DNA of 64,000 nucleotides from Novosphingobium sp. Its GTDB lineage: Bacteria > Pseudomonadota > Alphaproteobacteria > Sphingomonadales > Sphingomonadaceae. Location: the NCBI GenBank assembly GCA_024236215.1, contig JACKKX010000001.1:434001-498000 (forward strand). Direction: 5' to 3'. Below are positions 31,978-40,784 of this stretch, one piece after another. Each line of letters begins with the position of its first letter. Position 1 is the first letter of the stretch. A program made the translations under genes and the position numbers. The notes beneath the pieces are model-generated. The model saw nothing but the letters and a program-made list of their open reading frames with translations. It had not been told where the DNA came from and made no database searches.

Positions 31978-32542
31978 CCTGCCCTTCGCGGCGCTGGCCG
32001 GGAGTGGCGGCTTTACCTGCGATCCGCGGTTCACCGCCGCCTTTGCCGCACCGCTGTCCGCAGAGCAGGGGGAAGACCCGCTGGCCCTGGCGCTGGCCGA
32101 TGCCCACGCCCGGGGCCGCGCCGAGGCCTTGTCCGAAGCGGAGGCGGCGCGGACCGAGCGCGAAGCCGCACGGGGGCGGATCGAACTCTCGCTCGCCCGG
32201 CTAGACGCAGATCTGCGCGAGCAATTGCGGCAGCGGCTCTACGCCACGGTCGAAGCGCTGTGCGAGGCGGCGATCGCTCCGCTGGCGCTCGACCGCGAGG
32301 CGCTGCTGGCGCGGGTCGAGCGCGCCGCCGCCATGCTGGCCCGGGCCGACGATGCCAAGCTGCTGCGGCTCCATCCTGAAGATCTGGCTGTGATCGAAGC
32401 CCGCCTGCCCGAGGGGCTGGAATCCCTAGCTGACCCGGCACTCGAGCGCGGCGCGCTGCGGCTCGAAACCCCGGCGGGAGGGGTCGAGGACGGCCCCGCC
32501 CACTGGCGCCGCGCCATTGCCGAGGCGCTCGCGCAATGCTGA
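31970..32542 (+). CDS. fliH: flagellar export ATPase regulator FliH
   Basis: A 190-residue protein in the FliH position between fliG and fliI. An Ala/Glu/Arg-rich helical region (about residues 40-85) precedes a C-terminal domain with LYATVEALCEAAIAPLALDR, LLRLHPEDLAVIEARLP and a final LETPAGGVEDGPAHWRRAIA, like the E2-type stalk of FliH/YscL. It holds FliI at the export gate. Similarity is modest, as is usual for FliH, so position supports the name. Confidence 0.85.
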   Translation: MSSLPFAALAGSGGFTCDPRFTAAFAAPLSAEQGEDPLALALADAHARGRAEALSEAEAARTEREAARGRIELSLARLDADLREQLRQRLYATVEALCEAAIAPLALDREALLARVERAAAMLARADDAKLLRLHPEDLAVIEARLPEGLESLADPALERGALRLETPAGGVEDGPAHWRRAIAEALAQC

Positions 32543-33867
32543 CCCTGCTTTCTCCCCTGCTCGACGAAATGGGCGGGACGCAGATCGATCTCACCCCCGG
32601 ACGCTATGGGCTGGTCACGGCCTGCGATGGCGGACTGCTCGAAGTATCTGGCCTGAGTGCCCCGGTCGGCGCGCTGTGCCGGGTCGCGCAGGGCGCCGAT
32701 GCCACGCTCACCGCCGAGGTAATCGGCTTTCGCAACGGCCGGACGCTGATGATGTTGCTCGGCGATACGGTGATGCTGCGCCCGGGCGCGCGGGTGCGCG
32801 TCGAAGGGCGACCCGGTATGCTGGCGGTGGGCGAGGTGTTCCTCGGCCGCGCGGTCGATGGCGAAGGCTTGCCGATCGACGGGCTTGGCCCGCTCCACCC
32901 GCATCATGCCTGGCCCGCCGGGGGCCTTCGCACCGGCGCGCTCGATCGCAGCCCGGTGCGCGAGACCTTCGATACCGGGGTTCGCGCGCTCAACGCGCTG
33001 ACCACCTTCGGGGTTGGCCAGCGGATCGGGATCATGGCCGGTTCGGGCGTGGGCAAATCGGTGCTGCTCGACATGATCGCCACCGGCGCCGAGGCCGAAG
33101 TGGTGGTGGTGGGCCTGATCGGTGAGCGCGCGCGCGAGGTCTCCGATTTTGTCGAGCGCCACATGCACGGCGCCCGGCGCGCGCGCACCGCCGTCGTGGC
33201 TGTGCCCGCCGACCATGCCCCCAACCTGCGGCTGCGCGGGGCGATGCTGGCGACCAGTCTGGCCGAACACTTCCGCGCCCAGGGACGGCAGGTGCTGTTG
33301 ATCATGGACAGCCTGACCCGCGTGGCCCACGCCGCGCGCGAGATAGCACTGCTGCTGGGCGAGCCCGGTGCGGCGCGCGGCTATCCGCCCTCGGCCCTCG
33401 CCACGATCACCAAGCTGGTGGAACGGGCTGGCAATTCGGCCGCCTCGGGCGGCTCTATCACCGGGCTCTACACCGTGCTTGCCGATGGCGACAACCAGGA
33501 CGATCCGGTGGTCGATACCGCGCGCTCGATCCTTGACGGCCACGTAGTGCTGAGCCGCGATCTAGCCCAGCGCGGGCAATACCCCGCGATCGACATCGCC
33601 GCTTCGCTGAGCCGGGTGATGGCCGATATCGTGGCCCCGGAGCACACCGCCCTGGCACGCGAATTTCGCGCACTGACAGCCAGTTACGAGGCGAACCGCG
33701 ACCTTGTTCTGATGGGTGCCTACCGCGCCGGGACCGACCCGCAGCTCGACCGGGCGATCGCCATGCACGAGGCGCTGACTGGTTTCCTGACCCAGGATGC
33801 GAGGAGCTGCGTGATGCTGGAACAGAGCATCGCCGCGCTTGAGGCGCTGCTGGGCGATGCGGCCTGA
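32536..33867 (+). CDS. fliI: flagellum-specific ATPase FliI
   Basis: A 443-residue F1-beta-like ATPase that powers unloading of export substrates. The N-terminal barrel (GRYGLVTACDGGLLEVSGL) is followed by VGRAVDGEG-like FLGRAVDGEGLPIDGLGPL, Walker A GSGVGKSV (169-176), GLIGERAREVSDFVE, Walker B QVLLIMDSLTRVAHAAREI, and GAARGYPPSALATITKLVER AG. The start overlaps the fliH stop (ATGCTGA). fliJ begins inside its last codons. Confidence 0.97.
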   Translation: MLTLLSPLLDEMGGTQIDLTPGRYGLVTACDGGLLEVSGLSAPVGALCRVAQGADATLTAEVIGFRNGRTLMMLLGDTVMLRPGARVRVEGRPGMLAVGEVFLGRAVDGEGLPIDGLGPLHPHHAWPAGGLRTGALDRSPVRETFDTGVRALNALTTFGVGQRIGIMAGSGVGKSVLLDMIATGAEAEVVVVGLIGERAREVSDFVERHMHGARRARTAVVAVPADHAPNLRLRGAMLATSLAEHFRAQGRQVLLIMDSLTRVAHAAREIALLLGEPGAARGYPPSALATITKLVERAGNSAASGGSITGLYTVLADGDNQDDPVVDTARSILDGHVVLSRDLAQRGQYPAIDIAASLSRVMADIVAPEHTALAREFRALTASYEANRDLVLMGAYRAGTDPQLDRAIAMHEALTGFLTQDARSCVMLEQSIAALEALLGDAA

Positions 33868-34285
33868 CGCGGCCCGGCTGCGCCGCCTCCAGCGGCTGGA
33901 GCGGGTCCGCGCGATCGCCCGGCAGACCGCGCTGGGCGAAGCCGCGCGCGCCGAGGGGACATTGGCCCAGCTTTCCGCCCTGGCCGAACGCACCCGTGCC
34001 ATGAGCGAGGATTACCGCGCCTCCGGCTTGCTCGGCGACGGTCATCAGCTGCGCCAGCTGGGCGCCCTTGTCGCCGGCTTGCAGGGCATCAGCGCCGCGA
34101 CCGCCAACGATCTCACCCAGGCGCGCAGCATTGCCGATGCCCGCCAGCACGATCTCGCCCAGGCCGAGCGCCGCCGCGCGGTGGTGGAACAGCGCGCCCG
34201 CGATCAGGCCCGCGCCATCGCCCAGGCCCACACGCCGCAGGCGCTGGGCGCGCGCCGCGCGGTTGGCACGGTTCTTGAAGAATAG
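33857..34285 (+). CDS. fliJ: flagellar export protein FliJ
   Basis: A 142-residue, almost entirely helical protein rich in Ala, Arg and Gln, with heptad-like spacing over about residues 5-120, as expected for the FliJ coiled coil that sits in the FliI ring. Motifs such as LRRLQRLERVRAIARQ and AERRRAVVEQRARDQARAIA fit. It starts within the last codons of fliI (11-base overlap). The name relies on position and predicted structure more than on conserved residues. Confidence 0.82.
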   Translation: MRPDAARLRRLQRLERVRAIARQTALGEAARAEGTLAQLSALAERTRAMSEDYRASGLLGDGHQLRQLGALVAGLQGISAATANDLTQARSIADARQHDLAQAERRRAVVEQRARDQARAIAQAHTPQALGARRAVGTVLEE

Positions 34286-34315
34286 CCTGCACGACCCTTC
34301 GAGCAGGAGCCACCG

Positions 34316-35749
34316 ATGATCCAGCCTTCCATCCTTGCCCTGCCCACAGCCACATCGCTACCGGGCGGTGCGCTGCCGCCATCGCCGGGGGCTGGGCCGG
34401 AAAGCGCGGATTTCGGTGCTTTCCTGGCCCTCAAAGCGCCGTCCGAGGAGGAGGCAGTAGCCGCTCCGCCGCAGACAGACGCTTCGATCGTGCCGCCGCA
34501 GCTTCCTGCCCCGCCTTCCGCCCTACCAGCCACCCTGGCCGCGCCCTTGCCGGAGAGCGGCAAGATCTTGCCGCCAGCGCAGCCGCCAGAGCCTGCGGTG
34601 CAACCGCCAACAGTCCGGCCCGCCCTGCCCGCCGCGCGGCCCGCGGCTGCGGCGCGCCTGACGCCCCCGGCATCGCGCCGGGCCGTTTCCACGCGGGACG
34701 AGGCCGAAGCCGCGGCGCCCCAGCCGGAGCAAACCGCCGAGACAGCGAGCGCTGCTGATCCGTTCGCCGCCTTCACGCCACCGCTGCTTATTCAGCCCGC
34801 GCCGACCATCGCCATGACCATGCCGACAGATGCGTCCGCGCCCGAAGCCGCCGCCCCGCTCACCAAGGCGCCGTCCACCGTTACGCCGTCCACTGCGGCG
34901 ACGGTGTTGACGCCCGCCGCGCCTCCCGCCAGTCCTGCTGGAGAAGAATCGCCTCCTGTACCGGCGCGCTTGCCAGGCGTTCTGGTCGGGTCCCAGTCTC
35001 CGGCACCGTCGGTCAGTCCACGCACGCCGATGGCAACGACTCTTGCGATCGCGCCGCGCCTGCCGCCAGAGGCCCGCAGCGGCGCCGAGCCCGCATTGGC
35101 GCCACAGCCCGAGCGAACAGTCCAGCTCCCGCAGCAAGGGCCCGCCATTCCCCCTGCGACTTTGGCGATCCCGGTATCGCGGCTCCTGCAGGCCCCCAAC
35201 GCCCTGGCACCGCGTCCGGCGATCGGTCCCGATCCCGAGCTTTCCGGAATGGCAGAGATACTGCCCGCTCCGGCTGCAGCGCCATCCCCGGTAGCGGCGG
35301 CTCAGCCGCAAACCGCCCCGCTCGTCGAGCCAGCCCCCCTGCCGCGTCCACACGATTTCGCCGCACTGGTCGACAGGCTGGTCGCAGCCCGCGAAGCAGC
35401 CCAGCCCCACGCGGTCTCGTTCTCGCTTGCTCATGGCGATTTCGGCCCGGTGCATCTGCGTTTCTCGCACGACGATACCGGGCTCAGCGTCACCATGGCC
35501 AGCGCCAACCCCGATTTCGCGCGGGCCGCCGCCGTCGCACTGCCGGTAGTGGCGGCCAGTGATGCATCCGGCCAGCAGACATTCGGCGCATTGCGCCAGC
35601 CCTCGGCGCAGGGTGGCGGCGAGAGCCAGACCGGCGGCCAGAGCGGAAATTCCGCGCGTCATGATGAACGCCCGGCGCAATCCGGGCAGACCTGGCGGCA
35701 GCGCCCCGCACCTCGCGATCCGTCGCAGCGCGCAGGAATTTTTGCCTGA
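34316..35749 (+). CDS. fliK: flagellar hook-length control protein FliK
   Basis: A 477-residue protein, mostly low-complexity Pro/Ala/Thr/Glu sequence (residues about 1-350), as is typical of the molecular-ruler part of FliK. The C-terminal domain, about 350-430, carries the substrate-specificity switch fold: AQPHAVSFSLAHGDFGPVHL RFSHDDTGLSVTMASANPDF. A Gln/Ser/Gly-rich tail follows. It is secreted during hook growth and switches FlhB to filament export. GAGCAGGAG precedes the ATG. Confidence 0.9.
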   Translation: MIQPSILALPTATSLPGGALPPSPGAGPESADFGAFLALKAPSEEEAVAAPPQTDASIVPPQLPAPPSALPATLAAPLPESGKILPPAQPPEPAVQPPTVRPALPAARPAAAARLTPPASRRAVSTRDEAEAAAPQPEQTAETASAADPFAAFTPPLLIQPAPTIAMTMPTDASAPEAAAPLTKAPSTVTPSTAATVLTPAAPPASPAGEESPPVPARLPGVLVGSQSPAPSVSPRTPMATTLAIAPRLPPEARSGAEPALAPQPERTVQLPQQGPAIPPATLAIPVSRLLQAPNALAPRPAIGPDPELSGMAEILPAPAAAPSPVAAAQPQTAPLVEPAPLPRPHDFAALVDRLVAAREAAQPHAVSFSLAHGDFGPVHLRFSHDDTGLSVTMASANPDFARAAAVALPVVAASDASGQQTFGALRQPSAQGGGESQTGGQSGNSARHDERPAQSGQTWRQRPAPRDPSQRAGIFA

Positions 35750-35779
35750 TTATCATGATATTGTGAAGGGTATTCAAGA

Positions 35780-36376
35780 ATGAGCGAGAAGAAGGAAAAG
35801 GATCCCAAGCCCAAGAAGGGCAAGGGTGCGATGGTCAAGGTACTGGGCGCGCTGGTGCTGGTCGGCGCGGGCGGTGGCGGCACTTTTGCGCTGGTCCAGT
35901 CAGGCATGATCGGCGGCGGCGGCGAGCATGCCAAGAAGGAGGACAACACTCCCAAGCTGGTCAAGAAGGGCGAAGAGGATCCCTATGCCCCCAAGGGCGA
36001 GGCCAAGGAGGGCGAAGGCGAGGCCCATGCCGATGTCGATGGCGACGGCGGCAGCGAATACAAGACCTCCTATTACAACTTCACCGAAGATTTCACCTCC
36101 AACCTCAAGAACTCTCCCTCGCTGGTGCAGATCAGCCTGGCCTGTTCGACCCACCGTGACGGGCGGGTGCTGCTATGGCTCAGGAAGCACGAACTGGCGA
36201 TCCGCAGCGAGATCCTGGTGGTGCTGGCCGACACGCCCGAGGAAGACGCTTTCACGCCCGATGGCAAGCAGCGCTTGCAGAAGCGGCTGACCGGGGCGAT
36301 CAACAAGGTGCTGACCGAGACAGAGGGCTTCGGCGGGGTCGATCAGGTCTATTTCAAGAGCTTCCTGGTCCAGTGA
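35780..36376 (+). CDS. fliL: flagellar basal body-associated protein FliL
   Basis: A 198-residue single-pass membrane protein. A Lys-rich cytoplasmic start (SEKKEKDPKPKKGKG) leads to a helix at about residues 17-42 rich in Gly, then an acidic/Lys-rich linker (about 45-95), then the periplasmic FliL domain (YYNFTEDFTSNLKNSPSLVQ, LRKHELAIRSEILVVLADTP, FGGVDQVYFKSFLVQ). FliL surrounds and stabilises stators. The 30-base gap before it is AT-rich, and GAAGGG precedes the ATG. Its stop overlaps the fliM GTG. Confidence 0.93.
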   Translation: MSEKKEKDPKPKKGKGAMVKVLGALVLVGAGGGGTFALVQSGMIGGGGEHAKKEDNTPKLVKKGEEDPYAPKGEAKEGEGEAHADVDGDGGSEYKTSYYNFTEDFTSNLKNSPSLVQISLACSTHRDGRVLLWLRKHELAIRSEILVVLADTPEEDAFTPDGKQRLQKRLTGAINKVLTETEGFGGVDQVYFKSFLVQ

Positions 36377-37269
36377 AACCCGAACGCGCCTTCATCGCCG
36401 AGCGCGCCGCCGCGCAGCACTGCCCCGAGCTGCTGCGGCGCGGCCCGCTGCCCGCTGAGCTGCTCAAGCTGTTCGAGCGCGCGGGCGAGCGGTTGGCCAA
36501 GTCGCTCACCGCCGCACTGGCGCCGCTGCTGGGCGAGGATGCTCCCAGGATCGATCCCACCCCCGCGCGCGAGCTGCGCGCCGATGAGCTTGCCGAGGGC
36601 TGCGCCAAGCTTGGCGCGCACAGCCTGTTCGCCGCCGGGGCTGACGAGGCACCGCTGCTCGCAGTGCTCGACGGGCAGGCGGTGCTGCGCATGGTCGACC
36701 GTGCTTTCGGCGGCAAAGGCGAAGCGCCGGTACATCTGCCCGAACGCTTCCCGCCTTCCGCCGAACTGATGATCGAACGGCTCGAGGGCCTTGCCGGTCA
36801 GGCGATCGCTGCGGCCTTTGGTGGTGAGACCGCGCTGGCGCTGCGCGCGCTGCGCCGCGAGGGGCGGCTATCAGAACTGGCCGCCTTTTCCCCGGACGAG
36901 CGGCTGGCGGTGTTGCAGCTGGAGGTTCGCGAAGGTGCCCGCGCGCCGTGGCCGTTCACTCTGGCCCTGCCTTTGGCCGCGCTTCCCGCCCTGGTCGGCC
37001 ATCAGGGCCGCGCCGCGCCCGCCCGCCCCGCCCCGCGCGCCGCCGATCCCGCCGCCCGCCCCTTTGCCGAGCTGCCGCTGCCGCTCAGCGCGGTGCTGGT
37101 CGACATGCGCGTGCCGCTGGCCGCGATTTCCGCGCTCGAACCGGGCTGCATTCTGCCGGTGGCCGTGGCCCGCGCAGTGCCGCTCAGGATCGGTGCCAGC
37201 ACCATCGCGCGCGGCACCGTCGGCGCACAGGACGATCGCATCGCCATCAAACTGACCCAGATTGCCTGA
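36373..37269 (+). CDS. fliM: flagellar motor switch protein FliM (lacks N-terminal CheY-binding peptide)
   Basis: A 298-residue switch protein starting at a GTG that overlaps the fliL stop. The middle domain (about residues 40-200: LFERAGERLAKSLTAALAPL, LLAVLDGQAVLRMVDRAFGG KGE, FPPSAELMIERLEGLAGQAI) and the C-terminal SpoA domain (about 225-295) are present. FliM usually begins with a short LSQxEIDALL motif that binds phospho-CheY; here the N-terminus is KPERAFIAERAAAQHCPELL, with no such motif. No earlier start supplies one. Overall sequence is diverged, but the context fliL-fliM-fliN is decisive. Confidence 0.88.
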   Translation: MKPERAFIAERAAAQHCPELLRRGPLPAELLKLFERAGERLAKSLTAALAPLLGEDAPRIDPTPARELRADELAEGCAKLGAHSLFAAGADEAPLLAVLDGQAVLRMVDRAFGGKGEAPVHLPERFPPSAELMIERLEGLAGQAIAAAFGGETALALRALRREGRLSELAAFSPDERLAVLQLEVREGARAPWPFTLALPLAALPALVGHQGRAAPARPAPRAADPAARPFAELPLPLSAVLVDMRVPLAAISALEPGCILPVAVARAVPLRIGASTIARGTVGAQDDRIAIKLTQIA

Positions 37270-37284
37270 AGGAACCCCACCCCC

Positions 37285-37563
37285 ATGACCATTCACACCC
37301 GCGGCTTCGATCTTCTCAGGGAAGTCGACGTGCGCCTTTCGGTCGAGCTCGGCCGCACCGACATGAAGCTCAAGGACGTGCTCGCGCTGGGCGAGGAAAG
37401 CGTCGTCATGCTTGACCGGCTGACCGACGAGCTGCTTGACGTTCACGTTAACGGCAAGCTGATCGCACGCGGCGAGATCGTGGCCCAGGGCAATCGCTTC
37501 GGTCTGCGCATCGTCGAGCTGGCTGGAACCCCGGCACCTTCGGCGGAAGGCGGCGCGGCATGA
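37285..37563 (+). CDS. fliN: flagellar motor switch protein FliN
   Basis: A 92-residue SpoA-domain protein. LLREVDVRLSVELGRTDMKL KDVLALGEESVVMLDRLTDE LLDVHVNGKLIARGEIVAQG NRFGLRIVEL covers the whole fold with the family RGEIV motif. It forms the lower C ring with FliM. AAGGAA precedes the ATG; its stop overlaps the fliO start by 4 bases. Confidence 0.95.
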   Translation: MTIHTRGFDLLREVDVRLSVELGRTDMKLKDVLALGEESVVMLDRLTDELLDVHVNGKLIARGEIVAQGNRFGLRIVELAGTPAPSAEGGAA

Positions 37564-37826
37564 TCTGGTATCTGGTCAAGCTGCTGGTCCTGTTGCCGCT
37601 GATCGGCGCGCTGGCCTGGGGCAGCCTCAAGTTCGCGCAGAAGCTGCAAGGCCGGATCGGCGCCCCCGAACAGGGGCCGCGCCGGGTGCGGGTGGTGGAA
37701 ACCACCATGCTGTCCCCCACGCTCAAGCTGGCGGTGATCGAATTCCGTGGCCGCGAAATCCTCGTTTCCGCATCGCGCCAGGGGCTGACCCGGCTGGCCG
37801 AGGCGCCGGCGGGAGACAACCAATGA
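37560..37826 (+). CDS. fliO: flagellar biosynthesis protein FliO
   Basis: An 88-residue protein with one N-terminal membrane helix (about residues 2-24) followed by a small cytoplasmic domain with RVRVVETTMLSPTLKLAVIE FRGREILVSASRQGLTRL, like FliO. FliO is a scaffold for assembling the FliP-FliR export gate. The coding sequence overlaps both fliN and fliP by 4 bases, and position between fliN and fliP supports the call. Confidence 0.88.
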   Translation: MIWYLVKLLVLLPLIGALAWGSLKFAQKLQGRIGAPEQGPRRVRVVETTMLSPTLKLAVIEFRGREILVSASRQGLTRLAEAPAGDNQ

Positions 37827-38566
37827 GGCGCCTTCTGGCCCTGCCGCTGCTGCTGCTTCCCGCCGCCGCCCAGGCGCAAAGCGCAATCCCCGGCGCACTC
37901 GACCGTGCCTTCGGCGCGGCGGCGGGGCCATCGGGATCGGGGCTGACGCTTTCGCTCCAGCTTCTCATCATCATGGGGCTGCTGACGATCCTTCCCGGGC
38001 TGATCCTGATGATGACCAGCTTCACCCGGATCCTGGTGGTGCTCTCGATCCTGCGCCAGGCGCTGGGGCTTCAGCAATCGCCGCCCAACCAGGTGCTGAT
38101 CGGGCTTTCGCTGTTCCTTTCGCTGTTCGTCATGGCCCCGACGCTGGAGGCGGTGAACGCCCGCGCGATTGCGCCCTATTCGGCCGGAACGATCGGTGCC
38201 GAACAGGCGATTGCCGCCGGGGGAGAGGAATTCCACGCCTTCATGATCCGCCAGACCCGCCAGCACGATCTGGCGATGTTTGCCGACATGGCCAGGGCGC
38301 CGAAATTTGCCAGCCCGGCCGATGTGCCCTTCTCGATCCTGCTCCCCGCTTTCGTCACCAGCGAGCTCAAGACCGCGTTCCAGATCGGCTTCATGCTGTT
38401 CCTGCCGTTCCTGGTGATCGATCTGGTGGTCTCCTCGGTGCTGATGAGCCTGGGGATGATGATGATGAGCCCGACCATCGTTTCGCTGCCCTTCAAGCTG
38501 CTGCTGTTCGTGCTGGTCGATGGCTGGGCGCTGCTGATGGGCAGCCTTGCGGCAAGTTTCGGGTGA
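37823..38566 (+). CDS. fliP: flagellar export gate protein FliP
   Basis: A 247-residue membrane protein with a cleavable signal peptide (to about residue 20, AAAQAQS), as FliP usually has, and four helices. Signatures are LLIIMGLLTILPGLILMMTS FTRILVVLSILRQALGLQQS PPNQVLIGLSLFLSLFVM and LLPAFVTSELKTAFQIGFML FLPFLVIDLVVSSVLMSLGM MMMSP. It is the main component of the export pore with FliQ and FliR. fliQ follows after 6 bases. Confidence 0.97.
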   Translation: MRRLLALPLLLLPAAAQAQSAIPGALDRAFGAAAGPSGSGLTLSLQLLIIMGLLTILPGLILMMTSFTRILVVLSILRQALGLQQSPPNQVLIGLSLFLSLFVMAPTLEAVNARAIAPYSAGTIGAEQAIAAGGEEFHAFMIRQTRQHDLAMFADMARAPKFASPADVPFSILLPAFVTSELKTAFQIGFMLFLPFLVIDLVVSSVLMSLGMMMMSPTIVSLPFKLLLFVLVDGWALLMGSLAASFG

Positions 38567-38572
38567 CGGGCG

Positions 38573-38845
38573 ATGGATGATACCGCATCGCTCCTCGCGC
38601 TAGCCGACCGGATGCTGTGGGTTACCGCGCTGGTCGCCGCGCCTGTGCTGCTTGCCAGTCTGGCCGTGGGGCTGGTGGTCGGGATTATCCAGGCGGCGAC
38701 CTCGGTCAACGAGCAGACCCTGACCTTCGTTCCCAAGCTGGCAGTGATCGCGCTGGTTCTGGTTGTGCTGGGCGGCGCGATGTTGGGGCTGGTGGGCGAT
38801 TTCATGACCGAGATCTTCGCCCGGATCGCCGGGATCGGGCAGTGA
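38573..38845 (+). CDS. fliQ: flagellar export gate protein FliQ
   Basis: A 90-residue protein with two helices (about 17-38 and 53-75). LLASLAVGLVVGIIQAATSV NEQTLTFVPKLAVIALVLVV is the FliQ signature. Four copies surround FliP-FliR in the export pore. Its stop overlaps the GTG start of fliR. Confidence 0.95.
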   Translation: MDDTASLLALADRMLWVTALVAAPVLLASLAVGLVVGIIQAATSVNEQTLTFVPKLAVIALVLVVLGGAMLGLVGDFMTEIFARIAGIGQ

Positions 38846-39624
38846 ACGCGATCGATTTCGGCTTCGGCGCGGTCGAGGGCGAATTGTGGCGGCTGGTCTT
38901 CGCCATGACCCGGATCGGCGCGGCGCTGCTGGCCGCGCCGCTGTTCGGGGCTGCTGCGGTGCCGATGCAGCTGCGCGTGGCGATCAGCGCGGCGCTGGCG
39001 GTGCTGGTCTCAGCCTGGGTGCCCTTTGCCGCGCCGCCGGCGCTGTTTTCGCTGGCTGGTCTGCTTGCTGTCGCGGGCGAGGCGCTGGTCGGGCTGGCGC
39101 TGGGCTTTGTCCTGCAACTCTCGTTCGCCGCACCGGTTATCGCCGCCGAACAGATCGGCGGGACGATGGGCATGTCGATCGCCTCCACCGCCGATCCGAT
39201 CAGTGGTGCGCACTCCCCCGCGCTGGGGCAGTATTTCACGGTCATGCTGACGCTGATCTTCCTGGGTCTGGGCGGACACCTCACGTGGCTGCGGCTGGTG
39301 GTGGAAAGCTATGCCACCTTTCCCCCCGGCGCGACCTGGCTGGGGCCGGAGCGGCTGGCCCTGATCGCCGCCTTCGCCTCGCAGATGTTCGTTGCCGCGC
39401 TGGCGATCGCCCTGCCGGTCACGCTGGTGCTGCTGCTGGTGCAGGTGCTGAGCGGGGTGCTGAGCCGATCCGCCCCCTCGCTCAACCTTTTCGCGCTGGG
39501 GCTGCCCGCGGGGGTGCTGGCGGGGCTTGCCACGCTGATCCTGGCCGCCCCGCTGGCGGTCGACCAGCTGACCGAGCTCAGCGCCGGGGCGCTTGACCAG
39601 GCCGCGCAGGTCACGGCGCGATGA
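38842..39624 (+). CDS. fliR: flagellar export gate protein FliR
   Basis: A 260-residue membrane protein with about six helices, starting at a GTG that overlaps the fliQ stop. RLVFAMTRIGAALLAAPLFG, EALVGLALGFVLQLSFAAPV IAAEQIGGTMGMSIASTADP and LGQYFTVMLTLIFLGLGGHL match FliR. It completes the FliPQR pore. flhB overlaps its end by 4 bases, the usual fliR-flhB arrangement. Confidence 0.95.
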   Translation: MNAIDFGFGAVEGELWRLVFAMTRIGAALLAAPLFGAAAVPMQLRVAISAALAVLVSAWVPFAAPPALFSLAGLLAVAGEALVGLALGFVLQLSFAAPVIAAEQIGGTMGMSIASTADPISGAHSPALGQYFTVMLTLIFLGLGGHLTWLRLVVESYATFPPGATWLGPERLALIAAFASQMFVAALAIALPVTLVLLLVQVLSGVLSRSAPSLNLFALGLPAGVLAGLATLILAAPLAVDQLTELSAGALDQAAQVTAR

Positions 39625-40754
39625 GCGGGGAAAAGACCTTCGCCCCCACCGAGAAGCGCCGCCGCGAGGCAGCGCGCAAGGGCGATGTGCTGCGCTCGCG
39701 CGAACTGGCGACTGCGATTGCCGTGCTGACCGGCGCGGCCTGGCTGCGCTTTGCCGGGCCGTGGCTGCTTGGCGCGCTGCAAGGCGGCGCGCGCGCGGGG
39801 CTGACGTGGGACCGCACCGCAATCGAGAATTTCGCCCCCGGCAAGGCCGCTGCCGCGCTGGCGCTGGGGGTGTTGCCCCCGGTGCTGCTGCTGGCGCTGG
39901 CGGTGATGCTGGCGGTCACCGGATCGCAGATCGGTTTTTCCGACGCCCGCTGGGTCGGCGCCAACCTGCTGCCCAAGCCTTCGCGGCTCGATCCGCTGGC
40001 GGGCCTGAAGCGGATGTTCGGCATGAACGGCTGGATCGAAGTCGGCAAGGGGCTGGCCAAGGTCGGCCTGCTCGGCGCGATTGCCTGGAGCTGGGGCTCG
40101 GCGCATCTGCCCGGCGCACTCAGCCTTGGGCGCGGGGCATCCTTGCATGCCCAGCTGGCGCTCGGCTGGGATCTGATCACCGGGCTGTTCTTCGCCCTCG
40201 CTGCCGGTCTGGCGGTGATCGCGCTGATCGATTTTCCGATCCAGTGGCTGCGCCGCTTCCTGCGCCTGCGCATGAGCCAGCAGGAACTGCGCGACGAGCA
40301 CAAGGAAAGCGAAGGGTCGCCCGAGCGCAAGGCCGCGCAGCGCCAGCGCGCTCGCCAGTTTGCCAGCGGGGCGGTATCCAAGGCGATGCGCGAGGCGCAG
40401 TTCGTGCTCACCAACCCCAGCCATTTCGCGGTCGCCATGGCCTATGATCCGGCGCGCGCGCCCGCACCGCTGGTGCTGGCCAAGGGGCGCGGCGACAAGG
40501 CGCTGGCGATGCGCGATCTGGCCGCCGAGCTGGGGGTGCCGTGCCTCGAATATCCCGCCCTTGCCCGCTCGGTCTATTTCACCACCCGCGAGAGCCAGAC
40601 GATCCGCGAGGAGCTTTACGCCGCGGTGGCAGGGGTGCTGGCCTTCGTGCTATCGCTGCGGCGCGGCGAGAAGCCCCGTCCGCCCATGATCGAGGTGCCG
40701 GTGGCACTGTGTTTCGATGCCGAGGGCCGCCTCGATCCCCGCAAAAGTGCTTAA
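39621..40754 (+). CDS. flhB: flagellar export switch protein FlhB (NPSH variant)
   Basis: A 377-residue protein with four membrane helices (about 30-50, 80-105, 145-165, 185-210) and a cytoplasmic C-terminal domain. EKTFAPTEKRRREAARKGDV LRSRELATAI and MSQQELRDEHKESEGSPERK are FlhB signatures. The self-cleavage site, nearly always NPTH, reads NPSH at residues 265-268. FlhB switches export from hook to filament subunits together with FliK. It ends the fliL-flhB unit; fliD follows after 30 bases. Confidence 0.96.
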   Translation: MSGEKTFAPTEKRRREAARKGDVLRSRELATAIAVLTGAAWLRFAGPWLLGALQGGARAGLTWDRTAIENFAPGKAAAALALGVLPPVLLLALAVMLAVTGSQIGFSDARWVGANLLPKPSRLDPLAGLKRMFGMNGWIEVGKGLAKVGLLGAIAWSWGSAHLPGALSLGRGASLHAQLALGWDLITGLFFALAAGLAVIALIDFPIQWLRRFLRLRMSQQELRDEHKESEGSPERKAAQRQRARQFASGAVSKAMREAQFVLTNPSHFAVAMAYDPARAPAPLVLAKGRGDKALAMRDLAAELGVPCLEYPALARSVYFTTRESQTIREELYAAVAGVLAFVLSLRRGEKPRPPMIEVPVALCFDAEGRLDPRKSA

Positions 40755-40784
40755 AGCGCGGGCCGCGCGGCCGTTCTGAAGGGC

